The notes under the pieces were generated by a model. It made no database searches. It saw only the letters and a program-made list of their open reading frames with translations, and had not been told where the DNA came from. 45,024 bases of DNA. Source: Branchiostoma floridae. Taxonomy: Eukaryota > Chordata > Leptocardii > Amphioxiformes > Branchiostomatidae. The DNA lies in the NCBI RefSeq assembly GCF_000003815.2, contig NC_049980.1:13037430-13082453 (forward strand), written 5' to 3'. This document shows positions 1-12,800 of the stretch, piece after piece (the first letter of the stretch is position 1; every line of letters begins with the position of its first letter). Made by a program: the position numbers and the translations under genes.

Positions 1-894
1 AAGGAATTGCAGTGCAGATCTACTCAACCCGGAGTCAGCGATGTACATTGCCCTGGTCGCTCAAATTGAATCTGCGGTGAGATCATATGACGCATTTATT
101 GATTACTAGGCATATAAAAAGTGTTGTTTAGAGCTGTAGACACTTTGTCCATGTCGACGCTAAAATCTCTCAGGAGTTTCCTTTTGCTTTAAGTAGTATT
201 GCTAGCAATTCACACACAAGGAAACACTAGTTACATGTATGATTGTGTTTCATATTAATTGATAACATATTCTCGTGGGTTTTGTTTGGTGATTTAGAAT
301 TGTTGGCAACATTTTAGACATCTATATCATTTTTGGGCAGCTTGACATACTTGATGCCTTGTGACTAATAAGCCCTTTAATTGATCATTTTTAGGTGCTG
401 TCTATTCTTCAAAACATCCCAGGGGTCGTCTCCATTGAAGTGAGCGGCATCAGTTGCTCGTAAGTCCAGTTTTGTGTTTACAATACATTTCTATTGACTT
501 CAGACCGAGTCCTAGTCCACCTTTGCATTTACACTAGTGCACTGCGACACATTGCTGTATAATTACCGGACGATGACAACCTTTTTTTNNNNNNNNNNNN
601 NNNNNNNNNNNNNNNNNNNNNNNNNNNNNNNNNNNNNNNNNNNNNNNNNNNNNNNNNNNNNNNNNNNNNNNNNNNNNNNNNNNNNNNNNNNNNNNNNNNN
701 NNNNNNNNNNNNNNNNNNNNNNNNNNNNNNNNNNNNNNNNNNNNNNNNNNNNNNNNNNNNNNNNNNNNNNNNNNNNNNNNNNNNNNNNNNNNNNNNNNNN
801 NNNNNNNNNNNNNNNNNNNNNNNNNNNNNNNNNNNNNNNNNNNNNNNNNNNNNNNNNNNNNNNNNNNNNNNNNNNNNNNNNNNNNNNNNNNNNN
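1..894 (+). CDS. Unit 0 SEA-B domain (partial; last exon in gap)
   Basis: Exon B1 is cut by the window edge and runs 1-76, ending phase 0 before a GTGAGA donor. Exon B2 is 395-459 (65 nt, phase 0 to 2) and reads VLSILQNIPGVVSIEV and on to a C-S end. Exon B3 should lie inside the gap at 589-894, whose 306 Ns match the distance expected from intact copies. It is the tail of a cassette that starts left of the window. Intron 77-394 shows only the standard intron sequence of the array. Confidence 0.8.
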
Positions 895-3800
895 GAACCG
901 TTCAATATCCTTGTAAAGTCGTCGTTGGGTGTATATAGTGGAAATAAACACTGGAAATAGCAACATGTGACCAGTTGACAATATTATATTATTTTTTTCT
1001 ACAGCTTTAGTGTGTCGAACACCTCTGGACATCATTTTGCTGTTGGATGGATCAGGAAGCGTAGGGGCCTACAACTTTGAGAAAGTGAAACAGTTTTCTC
1101 AAAAGCTCGTCGAGACCTTTGACATCGGTCCATCTGCAACGCAAATAGGGGTTATCCAATACAGCACGCGTGTGAGACAGGAATTCTCCATGAACAGCTT
1201 CCAAAGCAAAGAAGCTTTGTCCAATGCAATCGACGATATTGCATACATGCGAGGCGGTACACTGACTGGAAGGGCTATCAGGTATGTGAGCAGGTACGGC
1301 TTTGCAAGATCGGATGGAGCTCGTCCGGGAGTAGCAAAAGTGCTTATTGTCGTCACAGATGGCATTTCGTATGACGGAGTGGCAACACCAGCATATAAAG
1401 CAAGACAGAAGGGAATCCTTGTCTACGCTATTGGTGTGTCAGGCTACGACCTGACGCAGCTCGAGCAGATCGCCAGCAATAACAGGACCTTGGCTGTGGT
1501 GGACAACTTCAACCTGCTGGATAGTCTGAGGAACACACTTTTGACTGGAGTTTGTGATGGTAAATATGTTTTTGCATTTTTGTCAGGTTTTGGGGTCGAG
1601 AAATTGATTTTTTGTAAAGACGCAGGCCTTACACACTTATTTATCTTATCATTTTCAGCCGTGCCACCAGTCTTTGTGTGTGTAACATTGACTACCCAGT
1701 TCTCCATACAACTGAGAAACCCTGACTCGAGCGAATTCTCCAGCATCACCAGTGCTCTCATTGCAGAGGCAGGGAAATGTTTCTTGCCATTGGAATTAAA
1801 GCATGTATACATACCTCAATTTCATCATATCACCTTGACTTTTGTCTGAATAAAATCATCGCTTTACCGGTAAATCGTCACAGGAATAAATAAAGCGTTT
1901 GATCATGAATAACACATTGAACCTTTTGTGCAGGTATCCCAACTATTTACCTCCATCGTGGGATTCCAAGGAGCAACTGTGGTTGGTTACCAACCTGCGT
2001 AAGTAGACCTCTTCAAGATCATCTTCATTAAAGCTAAGCCTTATACATGGATCATTGTACACCTGACCGTGTATTATAGTCTCTTATTATATTATTCAGA
2101 CCTTCAGAAGCTTTGAATGAAATAAGCTGGTGTTTATCCGGCTCCTTTTTTTAGGAGTCGACATACACAGTTGCCGTAATATTTCTTCCAAATTATTATA
2201 TTTCGTCGTTTGTTAATATACCATTACCAAATCAAAATAGAATTGAATGCTTTGCTGATATGATCTTTTTCATAGAAAACAAGTGTGTATGGTTTTCTAT
2301 CATTTCAGCCCTGACAATCAAGTAAAAGTATCAATTGCTGTCTTTGTTGCTGAGTTTGCTGCTACTACCATGAAGCAAACATTTGTTGTTGCTGTAAGCA
2401 CTGGCAACTTGGGATCTATATCGGTGAATGCAAGCTCCGCCGTCATTGTTCAACAAGGTAAGGATTGATTTATTAAAGATGATTATCACTTCTTATCCTT
2501 GCGTTTGTTGTGCTGCTCTTTGCAACGTTAATTTCAATAACTTTTTTCCACTGGTCGTCGTATTATAAAAGAGGTTACGTTGGCGAAAAGAGCCATGTCG
2601 TTGTGTAGTAAGTCAAGATCTCTCCTTCATGAAACCGACATTAGTCACAATTTTTACTCTGCTCTGTCTTCCTTTCACCAGAAACGAATTCAACCATAGT
2701 AAGTCTGGTAGTTCAAAGGAATTGCAGTGCAGATCTACTCAACCCGGAGTCAGCGATGTACATTGCCCTGGTCGCTCAAATTGAATCTGCGGTGAGATCA
2801 TATGACGCATTTATTGATGACTAGGCATATAAAAAGTGTTATTAAGAGCTGAAGACACTTTGTCCATGTCGACGCTNNNNNNNNNNNNNNNNNNNNNNNN
2901 NNNNNNNNNNNNNNNNNNNNNNNNNNNNNNNNNNNNNNNNNNNNNNNNNNNNNNNNNNNNNNNNNNNNNNNNNNNNNNNNNNNNNNNNNNNNNNNNNNNN
3001 NNNNNNNNNNNNNNNNNNNNNNNNNNNNNNNNNNNNNNNNNNNNNNNNNNNNNNNNNNNNNNNNNNNNNNNNNNNNNNNNNNNNNNNNNNNNNNNNNNNN
3101 NNNNNNNNNNNNNNNNNNNNNNNNNNNNNNNNNNNNNNNNNNNNNNNNNNNNNNNNNNNNNNNNNNNNNNNNTCGTAAGTCCAGTTTTGTGTTTACAAAA
3201 CATTTCTGTTGACTTCAGACCGAGGCCTAGTCCAACCTTTGCATTTAGCACCAGTGCACTGCGACACATTGCTGTATAATTATCGGACGTTGACAACCTT
3301 TTTTTTGTTCTCTCCAGTGGGCTTTACATCAGAGTAACCATTACTGTAGTGGTGGTGTCCACGTCCTCTAGTTCACTAGTGACGACAGTCTCTACAGCGG
3401 TATCATCAGGGAATGTGGGAGGCCTGACTGTCGATCCGACTTCATTCATTTCAGGAGACGAAGGTCCGTAGATCATATTCAGGATTATTGTAATGTCTCT
3501 CTGTCTAAATAGATTAATGCAGACGTATTTTCTAAAAGTGCAAGAGTTTCATAATCGTTGCAAGTTATTGTGGCCTAACATTATAGCATTTTGTTTTCTC
3601 CATATGTACTCAGGAACCGTTCAATATCCTTGTGAAGTCGTCCGTTGGGTGTATATAGTGGAAATAAACACTTAAATAGCACATGTGACCAGTTAACAAT
3701 ATTATATTATATATTTTTTTTACAGCTTTAGTGTGTCGAACACCTCTGGACATCATTTTGCTGTTGGATGGATCAGGAAGCGTAGGGGCCTACAACTTTG

Positions 3801-6800
3801 AGAAAGTGAAACAGTTTTCTCAAAAGCTCGTCGAGACCTTTGACATCGGTCCATCTGGAACGCAAATAGGGGTTATCCAATACAGCACGCGTGTGAGACA
3901 GGAATTCTCCATGAACAGCTTCCAAAGCAAAGAAGCTTTGTCCAATGCAATCGACGATATTGCATACATGCGAGGCGGTACACTGACTGGAAGGGCTATC
4001 AGGTATGTGAGCAGGTACGGCTTTGCAAGATCGGATGGAGCTCGTCCGGGAGTAGCAAAAGTGCTTATTGTCGTCACAGATGGCATTTCGTATGACGGAG
4101 TGGCAACACCAGCATATAAAGCAAGACAGAAGGGAATCCTTGTCTACGCTATTGGTGTGTCAGGCTACGACCTGACGCAGCTCGAGCAGATCGCCAGCAA
4201 TAACAGGACCTTGGCTGTGGTGGACAACTTCAACCTGCTGGATAGTCTGAGGAACACACTTTTGACTGGAGTTTGTGATGGTAAATATGTTTTTGCATTT
4301 TTGTCAGGTTTTGGGGTCGAGAAATTGATTTTTTGTAAAGACGCAGGCCTTACACACTTATTTATCTTATCATTTTCAGCCGTGCCACCAGTCTTTGTGT
4401 GTGTAACATTGACTACCCAGTTCTCCATACAACTGAGAAACCCTGACTCGAGCGAATTCTCCAGCATCACGAGTGCTCTCATTGCAGAGGTAGGGAAATG
4501 TTTCTTGCCATTGGAATTAAAGCCATGTATACATACCTCAATTTCATCATATCACCTTGACTTTTGTCTGAATAAAATCATCGCTTTACCGGTAAATCGT
4601 CACAGGAATAAATAAAGCGTTTGATCATGAATAACACATTGAACCTTTTGTGCAGGTATCCCAACTATTTACCTCCATCGTGGGATTCCAAGGAGCAACT
4701 GTGGTTGGTTACCAACCTGCGTAAGTAGACCTCTTCAAGATCATCTTCATTAAAGCTAAGCCTTATACATGGATCATTGTACACCTGACCGTGTATTATA
4801 GTCTCTTATTATATTATTCAGACCTTCAGAAGCTTTGAATGAAATAAGCTGGTGTTTATCCGGCTCCTTTTTTTAGGAGTCGACATACACAGTTGCCGTA
4901 ATATTTCTTCCAAATTATTATATTTCGTCGTTTGTTAATATACCATTACCAAATCAAAATAGAATTGAATGCTTTGCTGATATGATCTTTTTCATAGAAA
5001 ACAAGTGTGTATGGTTTTCTATCATTTCAGCCCTGACAATCAAGTAAAAGTATCAATTGCTGTCTTTGTTGCTGAGTTTGCTGCTACTACCATGAAGCAA
5101 ACATTTGTTGTTGCTGTAAGCACTGGCAACTTGGGATCTATATCGGTGAATGCAAGCTCCGCCGTCATTGTTCAACAAGGTAAGGATTGATTTATTAAAG
5201 ATGATTATCACTTCTTATCCTTGCGTTTGTTGTGCTGCTCTTTGCAACGTTAATTTCAATAACTTTTTTCCACTGGTCGTCGTATTATAAAAGAGGTTAC
5301 GTTGGCGAAAAGAGCCATGTTGTTGTGTAGTAAGTCAAGATCTCTCCTTCATGAAACCGACATTAGTCACAATTTTTACTCTGCTCTGTCTTCCTTTCAC
5401 CAGAAACGAATTCAACCATAGTAAGTCTGGTAGTGCAAAGGAATTGCAGTGCAGATCTACTCAACCCGGAGTCAGCGATGTACATTGCCCTGGTCGCTCA
5501 AATTGAATCTGCGGTGAGATCATATGCCCCTTATTGATGACTAGGCATATAAAAAGTGTTGTTTAGAGCTGAAGACACTTTGTCCATGTCGACGCTAAAA
5601 TCTCTCAGGAGTTTCCTTTTGCTTTATGTAGTATTGCTAGCAATTCACACACAAGGAAACACTAGTTACATGCATGATTGTGTTCCATATTAATTGATAA
5701 CATTTTCTCGTGGGTTTTGTTTGGTGATTTTGAATTGTTGCGGGATTTTAGACATCTATATCATTTTCAGGCAGATTAACATACTTGATGCCTTGTGACT
5801 AATAAGCCCTTTAATTGATCATTTTTAGGTGCTGTCTATTCTTCAAAACATCCCAGGGGTCGTCTCCATTGAAGTGAGCGGCATCAGTTGCTCGTAAGTC
5901 CAGTTTTGTGTTTACAAAACATTTCTGTTGACTTCAGACCGATTCCTAGTCCAACCTTTGCATTTACCACCAGTGCACTGCGACACATTGCTGTATAATT
6001 ATCGGACGTTGACAACCTTTTTTTTGTTCTCTCCAGTGGGCTTTACATCAGAGTAACCATTACTGTAGTGGTGGTGTCCACGTCCTCTAGTTCACTAGTG
6101 ACGACAGTCTCTACAGCGGTATCATCAGGGAATGTGGGAGGCCTGACTGTCGATCCGACTTCATTCATTTCAGGAGACGAAGGTCCGTAGATCATATTCA
6201 GGATTATTGTAATGTCTCTCTGTCTAAATAGATTAATGCAGACGTATTTTCTAAAAGTGCAAGAGTTTCATAATCGTTGCAAGTTATTGTGGCCTAACAT
6301 TATAGCATTTTGTTTTCTCCATATGTACTCAGGAACCGTTCAATATCCTTGTGAAGTCGTCCGTTGGGTGTATATAGTGGAAATAAACACTGAAATAGCA
6401 CATGTGACCAGTTAACAATATTATATTATTTTTTTTACAGCTTTAGTGTGTCGAACANNNNNNNNNNNNNNNNNNNNNNNNNNNNNNNNNNNNNNNNNNN
6501 NNNNNNNNNNNNNNNNNNNNNNNNNNNNNNNNNNNNNNNNNNNNNNNNNNNNNNNNNTTTTGCTGTTGGATGGATCAGGAAGCGTAGGGGCCTACAACTT
6601 TGAGAAAGTGAAACACGTTTTCTCAAAAGCTCGTCGAGACCTTTGACATCGGTCCATCTGCAACGCAAATAGGGGTTATCCAATACAGCACGCGTGTGAG
6701 ACAGGAATTCTCCATGAACAGCTTCCAAAGCAAAGAAGCTTTGTCCAATGCAATCGACGATATTCCATACATGCGAGGCGGTACACTGACTGGAAGGGCT

Positions 6801-9800
6801 ATCAGGTATGTGAGCAGGTACGGCTTTGCAAGATCGGATGGAGCTCGTCCGGGAGTAGCAAAAGTGCTTATTGTCGTCACAGATGGCATTTCGTATGACG
6901 GAGTGGCAACACCAGCATATAAAGCAAGACAGAAGGGAATCCTTGTCTACGCTATTGGTGTGTCAGGCTACGACCTGACGCAGCTCGAGCAGATCGCCAG
7001 CAATAACAGGACCTTGGCTGTGGTGGACAACTTCAACCTGCTGGATAGTCTGAGGAACACACTTTTGACTGGAGTTTGTGATGGTAAATATGTTTTTGCA
7101 TTTTTGTCAGGTTTTGGGGTCGAGAAATTGATTTTTTGTAAAGACGCAGGCCTTACACACTTATTTATCTTATCATTTTCAGCCGTGCCACCAGTCTTTG
7201 TGTGTGTAACATTGACTACCCAGTTCTCCATACAACTGAGAAACCCTGACTCGAGCGAATTCTCCAGCATCACCAGTGCTCTCATTGCAGAGGCAGGGAA
7301 ATGTTTCTTGCCATTGGAATTAAAGCATGTATACATACCTCAATTTCATCATATCACCTTGACTTTTGTCTGAATAAAATCATGGCTTTANNNNNNNNNN
7401 NNNNNNNNNNNNNNNNNNNNNNNNNNNNNNNNNNNNNNNNNNNNNNNNNNNNNNNNNNNNNNNNNNNNNNNNNNNNNNNNNNNNNNNNNNTAATTAAGCG
7501 TTTGATCATGAATAACACATTGAACCTTTTGTGCAGGTATCCCAACTATTTACCTCCATCGTGGGATTCCAAGGAGCAACTGTGGTTGGTTACCAACCTG
7601 CGTAAGTAGACCTCTTCAAGATCTTCTTCATGAAAGCTTATACATAGATCATTGTACACCTGACCGTGTATTTATTTACCTTCAGAAGCTTTGAATGAAA
7701 TAAGCTGGTGTTTATCCGGCTGCTTTTTTTAGGAGTCGACATACACAGTTGCCGTAAGATTTCTTCCAAATTATTATATTTCGTCGTTTGTTAATATACC
7801 ATTACCAAATCAAAATAGAATTGAATGCTTTGCTGATATGATCTTTTTCATAGAAAACAAGTGTGTATGGTTTTCTATCATTTCAGCCCTGACAATCAAG
7901 TAAAAGTATCAATTGCTGTCTTTGTTGCTGAGTTTGCTGCTACTACCATGAAGCAAACATTTGTTGTTGCTGTAAGCACTGGCAACTTGGGATCTATATC
8001 GGTGAATGCAAGCTCCGCCGTCATTGTTCAACAAGGTAAGGATTTATTTATTAAAGATGATTATCACTTCTTATCCTTGCGTTTGTTGTGCTGCTCTTTG
8101 CAACGTTAATTTCAATAACTTTTTTTCCACTGGTCGTCATATTATAAAAGAGGCTACGTTGGTGAAAAGAGCCATGTTGTTGTGTAGTGGGTCAAGATCC
8201 CTCCTTCATGAAACCGACATCAGTCACAATTTTTACTCTGCTCTGTCTTCCTTTCACCAGAAACGAATTCAACCATAGTAAGTCTGGTAGTTCAAAGGAA
8301 TTGCAGTGCAGATCTACTCAACCCGGAGTCAGCGATGTACATTGCCCTGGTCGCTCAAATTGAATCTGCGGTGAGATCATATGACGCATTTATTGATGAC
8401 TAGGCATATAAAAAGTGTTGTTTAGAGCTGAAGACACTTTGTCCATGTCGACGCTAAAATCTCTCAGGAGTTTCCTTTTGCTTTAAGTAGTATTGCTAGC
8501 AATTCACACACAAGGAAACACTAGTTACATGTATGATTGTGTTTCATATTAATTGATAACATTTTCTCGTGGGTTTTGTTTGGTGATTTAGAATTGTTGG
8601 CAACATTTTAGACATCTATATCATTTTTGGGCAGCTTGACATACTTGATGCCTTGTGACTAATAAGCCCTTTAATTGATCATTTTTAGGTGCTGTCTATT
8701 CTTCAAAACATCCCAGGGGTCGTCTCCATTGAAGTGAGCGGCATCAGTTGCTCGTAAGTCCAGTTTTGTGTTTACAATACATTTCTATTGACTTCAGACC
8801 GATTCCTAGTCCAACCTTTGCATTTACCACCAGTGCACTGCGACACATTGCTGTATAATTATCGGACGTTGACAACCTTTTTTTTGTTCTCTCCAGTGGG
8901 CTTTACATCAGAGTAACCATTACTGTAGTGGTGGTGTCCACGTCCTCTAGTTCACTAGTGACGACAGTCTCTACAGCGGTATCATCAGGGAATGTGGGAG
9001 GCCTGACTGTCGATCCGACTTCATTCATTTCAGGAGACGAAGGTCCGTAGATCATATTCAGGATTATTGTAATGTCTCTCTGTCTAAATAGATTAATGCA
9101 GACGTATTTTCTAAAAGTGCAAGAGTTTCATAATCGTTGCAAGTTATTGTGGCCTAACATTATAGCATTTTGTTTTCTCCATATGTACTCAGGAACCGTT
9201 CAATATCCTTGTGAAGTCGTCCGTTGGGTGTATATAGTGGAAATAAACACTGAAATAGCACATGTGACCAGTTAACAATATTATATTATTTTTTTTACAG
9301 CTTTAGTGTGTCGAACACCTCTGGACATCATTTTGCTGTTGGATGGATCAGGAAGCGTAGGGGCCTACAACTTTGAGAAAGTGAAACAGTTTTCTCAAAA
9401 GCTCGTCGAGACCTTTGACATCGGTCCATCTGGAACGCAAATAGGGGTTATCCAATACAGCACGCGTGTGAGACAGGAATTCTCCATGAACAGCTTCCAA
9501 AGCAAAGAAGCTTTGTCCAATGCAATCGACGATATTGCATACATGCGAGGCGGTACACGGACTGGAAGGGCTATCAGGTATGTGAGCAGGTACGGCTTTG
9601 CAAGATCGGATGGAGCTCGTCCGGGAGTAGCAAAAGTGCTTATTGTCGTCACAGATGGCATTTCGTATGACGGAGTGGCAACACCAGCATATAAAGCAAG
9701 ACAGAAGGGAATCCTTGTCTACGCTATTGGTGTGTCAGGCTACGACCTGACGCAGCTCGAGCAGATCGCCAGCAATAACAGGACCTTGGCTGTGGTGGAC

Positions 9801-12800
9801 AACTTCAACCTGCTGGATAGTCTGAGGAACACACTTTTGACTGGAGTTTGTGATGGTAAATATGTTTTTGCATTTTTGTCAGGTTTTGGGGTCGAGAAAT
9901 TGATTTTTTGTAAAGACGCAGGCCTTACACACTTATTTATCTTATCATTTTCAGCCGTGCCACCAGTCTTTGTGTGTGTAACATTGACTACCCAGTTCTC
10001 CATACAACTGAGAAACCCTGACTCGAGCGAATTCTCCAGCATCACCAGTGCTCTCATTGCAGAGGTTGGGAAATGTTTCTTGCCATTGGAATTAAAGCAT
10101 GTATACATACCTCAATTTCATCATATCACCTTGACTTTTGTCTGAATAAAATCATCGCTTTACCGGTAAATCGTCACAGGAATAAATAAAGCGTTTGATC
10201 ATGAATAACACATTGAACCTTTTGTGCAGGTATCCCAACTATTTACCTCCATCGTGGGATTCCAAGGAGCAACTGTGGTTGGTTACCAACCTGCGTAAGT
10301 AGACCTCTTCAAGATCATCTTCATGAAAGCTTATACATGGATCATTGTACACCTGACCGTGTATTATAGTCTCTTATTACCTCCATGAAATGTCATGGAA
10401 TGGAGGTTATATTTTCTGTTATGTGTCTCTGTCTGTGTAGATGATTACTCAAGAACGGCTGGATGGATTGGTTTCATACTTGTTGTGTTGGTGGGGTGTG
10501 ATGAAAGCTCGAATCGATGAGATTTTGGGCGCCGTATCTGTCGTTATAATGGATGTAATAATATCAGAAATCACCCCTATATCTGCGATATATTGGAACA
10601 GGCATCGTGCTTTAAGCCTTTGTTAATGGGCTTAGCTCATCTCAGATAGTGAGGTGATTTCTACGACAGCTGTTTGGATCTGTGTACAAGATTACTCAAG
10701 AACGGCTGGATGGATTGGTTTTATACTTGTTGTGTTGGTGGGGTATGATGAAAGCTCAAATCGTTGAGATTTTGGGGGCCGTATCTGTCGTTATAATCGA
10801 TGTAATAATATCAGAAATCACCCCTATATCTGCGATATATTGGAACAGGCATTGTTAATGGGCTTAGCTTCAAGCAGATAGTGAGGTGTATGACAGCTGG
10901 TTGGGGAACCCCGAGCTTTTTGACCTGGTGTGTTATACTTCGTTTGCGCTGTTAGATTTTGTGCTCCGCGTGGCGTTATGACTCTATGCGTGGCTATAAT
11001 ATATATCTGGCATCAACTTGTCCCCGTATCCTACATGTAGGTATTGGTTGAAGGATATTTCAAGAACACCACGCTACCATATGGCGTCGATCTATTAAAC
11101 TCACATTATACTTCAAGTGTCACATATTTATATTTCCTAATCAGATGGACATTGTTTTTGTCTTTGAATGAAAAACCAGTTCTCTCCCATAACAGTAATA
11201 TCCATTACTCTCAAATACAACCGACCATCAACATACATAACATCCACAAAAAGCAATAAATATTTCATGGAGGTATAAGGTCCCCGAACTCTAGTTATAT
11301 TATTCAGACCTTCAGAAGCTTTGAATGAAATAAGCTGGTGTTTATCCGGCTCCTTTTTTTAGGAGTCGACATACACAGTTGCCGTAATATTTCTTCCAAA
11401 TTATTATATTTCGTCGTTTGTTAATATACCATTACCAAATCAAAATAGAATTGAATGCTTTGCTGATATGATCTTTTTCATAGAAAACAAGTGTGTATGG
11501 TTTTCTATCATTTCAGCCCTGACAATCAAGTAAAAGTATCAATTGCTGTCTTTGTTGCTGAGTTTGCTGCTACTACCATGAAGCAAACATTTGTTGTTGC
11601 TGTAAGCACTGGCAACTTGGGATCTATATCGGTGAATGCAAGCTCCGCCGTCATTGTTCAACAAGGTAAGGATTGATTTATTAAAGATGATTATCACTTC
11701 TTATCCTTGCGTTTGTTGTGCTGCTCTTTGCAACGTTAATTTCAATAACTTTTTTCCACTGGTCGTCGTATTATAAAAGAGGTTACGTTGGCGAAAAGAG
11801 CCATGTTGTTGTGTAGTAAGTCAAGATCTCTCCTTCATGAAACCGACATTAGTCACAACTTTTACTCTGCTCTGTCTTCCTTTCACCAGAAACGAATTCA
11901 ACCATAGTAAGTCTGGTAGTTCAAAGGAATTGCAGTGCAGATCTACTCAACCCGGAGTCAGCGATGTACATTGCCCTGGTCGCTCAAATTGAATCTGCGG
12001 TGAGATCATATGACGCATTTATTGATGACTAGGCATATAAAAAGTGTTGTTTAGAGCTGAAGACACTTTGTCCATGTCGACGCTAAAATCTCTCAGGAGT
12101 TTCCTTTTGCTTTATGTAGTATTGCTAGCAATTCACACACAAGGAAACACTAGTTACATGCATGATTGTGTTTCATATTAATTGATAACATTTTCTCGTG
12201 GGTTTTGTTTGGTGATTTTGAATTGTTGGCAAGATTTTAGACATCTATATCATTTTCAGGCAGATTAACATACTTGATGCCTTGTGACTAATAAGCCCTT
12301 TAATTGATCATTTTTAGGTGCTGTCTATTCTTCAAAACATCCCAGGGGTCGTCTCCATTGAAGTGAGCGGCATCAGTTGCTCGTAAGTCCAGTTTTGTGT
12401 TTACAAAACATTTCTGTTGACTTCAGACCGATTCCTAGTCCAACCTTTGCATTTACCACCAGTGCACTGCGACACATTGCTGTATAATTATCGGACGTTG
12501 ACAACCTTTTTTTTTGTTCTCTCCAGTGGGCTTTACATCAGAGTAACCATTACTGTAGTGGTGGTGTCCACGTCCTCTAGTTCACTAGTGACGACAGTCT
12601 CTACAGCTGTATCATCAGGGAATGTGGGAGGCCTGACTGTCGATCCGACTTCATTCATTTCAGGAGACGAAGGTCCGTAGATCATATTCAGGAATATTAT
12701 AATGTCTCTTTGTCTAAATAAATTAATGCAGACGTAATTTTTAAAAGTGCAAGAGTTTCATAATCGTTGCAAGTTATTGTGGCCTAACATTATAGCATTT

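Noticed and set aside
1099-1365. Antisense 88-aa open frame repeated in every vWA exon
   Set aside because: It is the complement of the vWA coding sequence and recurs only because the exon is repeated; no independent features.
1444-1812. Antisense 122-aa open frame over the vWA end and SEA-A exon
   Set aside because: Crosses known splice sites of the plus-strand gene and is present only as a shadow in the repeated units.
9072-9275. 67-aa plus-strand ORF in the intron between B3 and the next vWA
   Set aside because: Lies fully in intron, has no domain character, and recurs only through array duplication.
10441-11259. ORFs of 61 and 71 aa in the unit 4 insertion
   Set aside because: Short, without family character, and one lies in an internally duplicated region where the second copy does not keep the frame.
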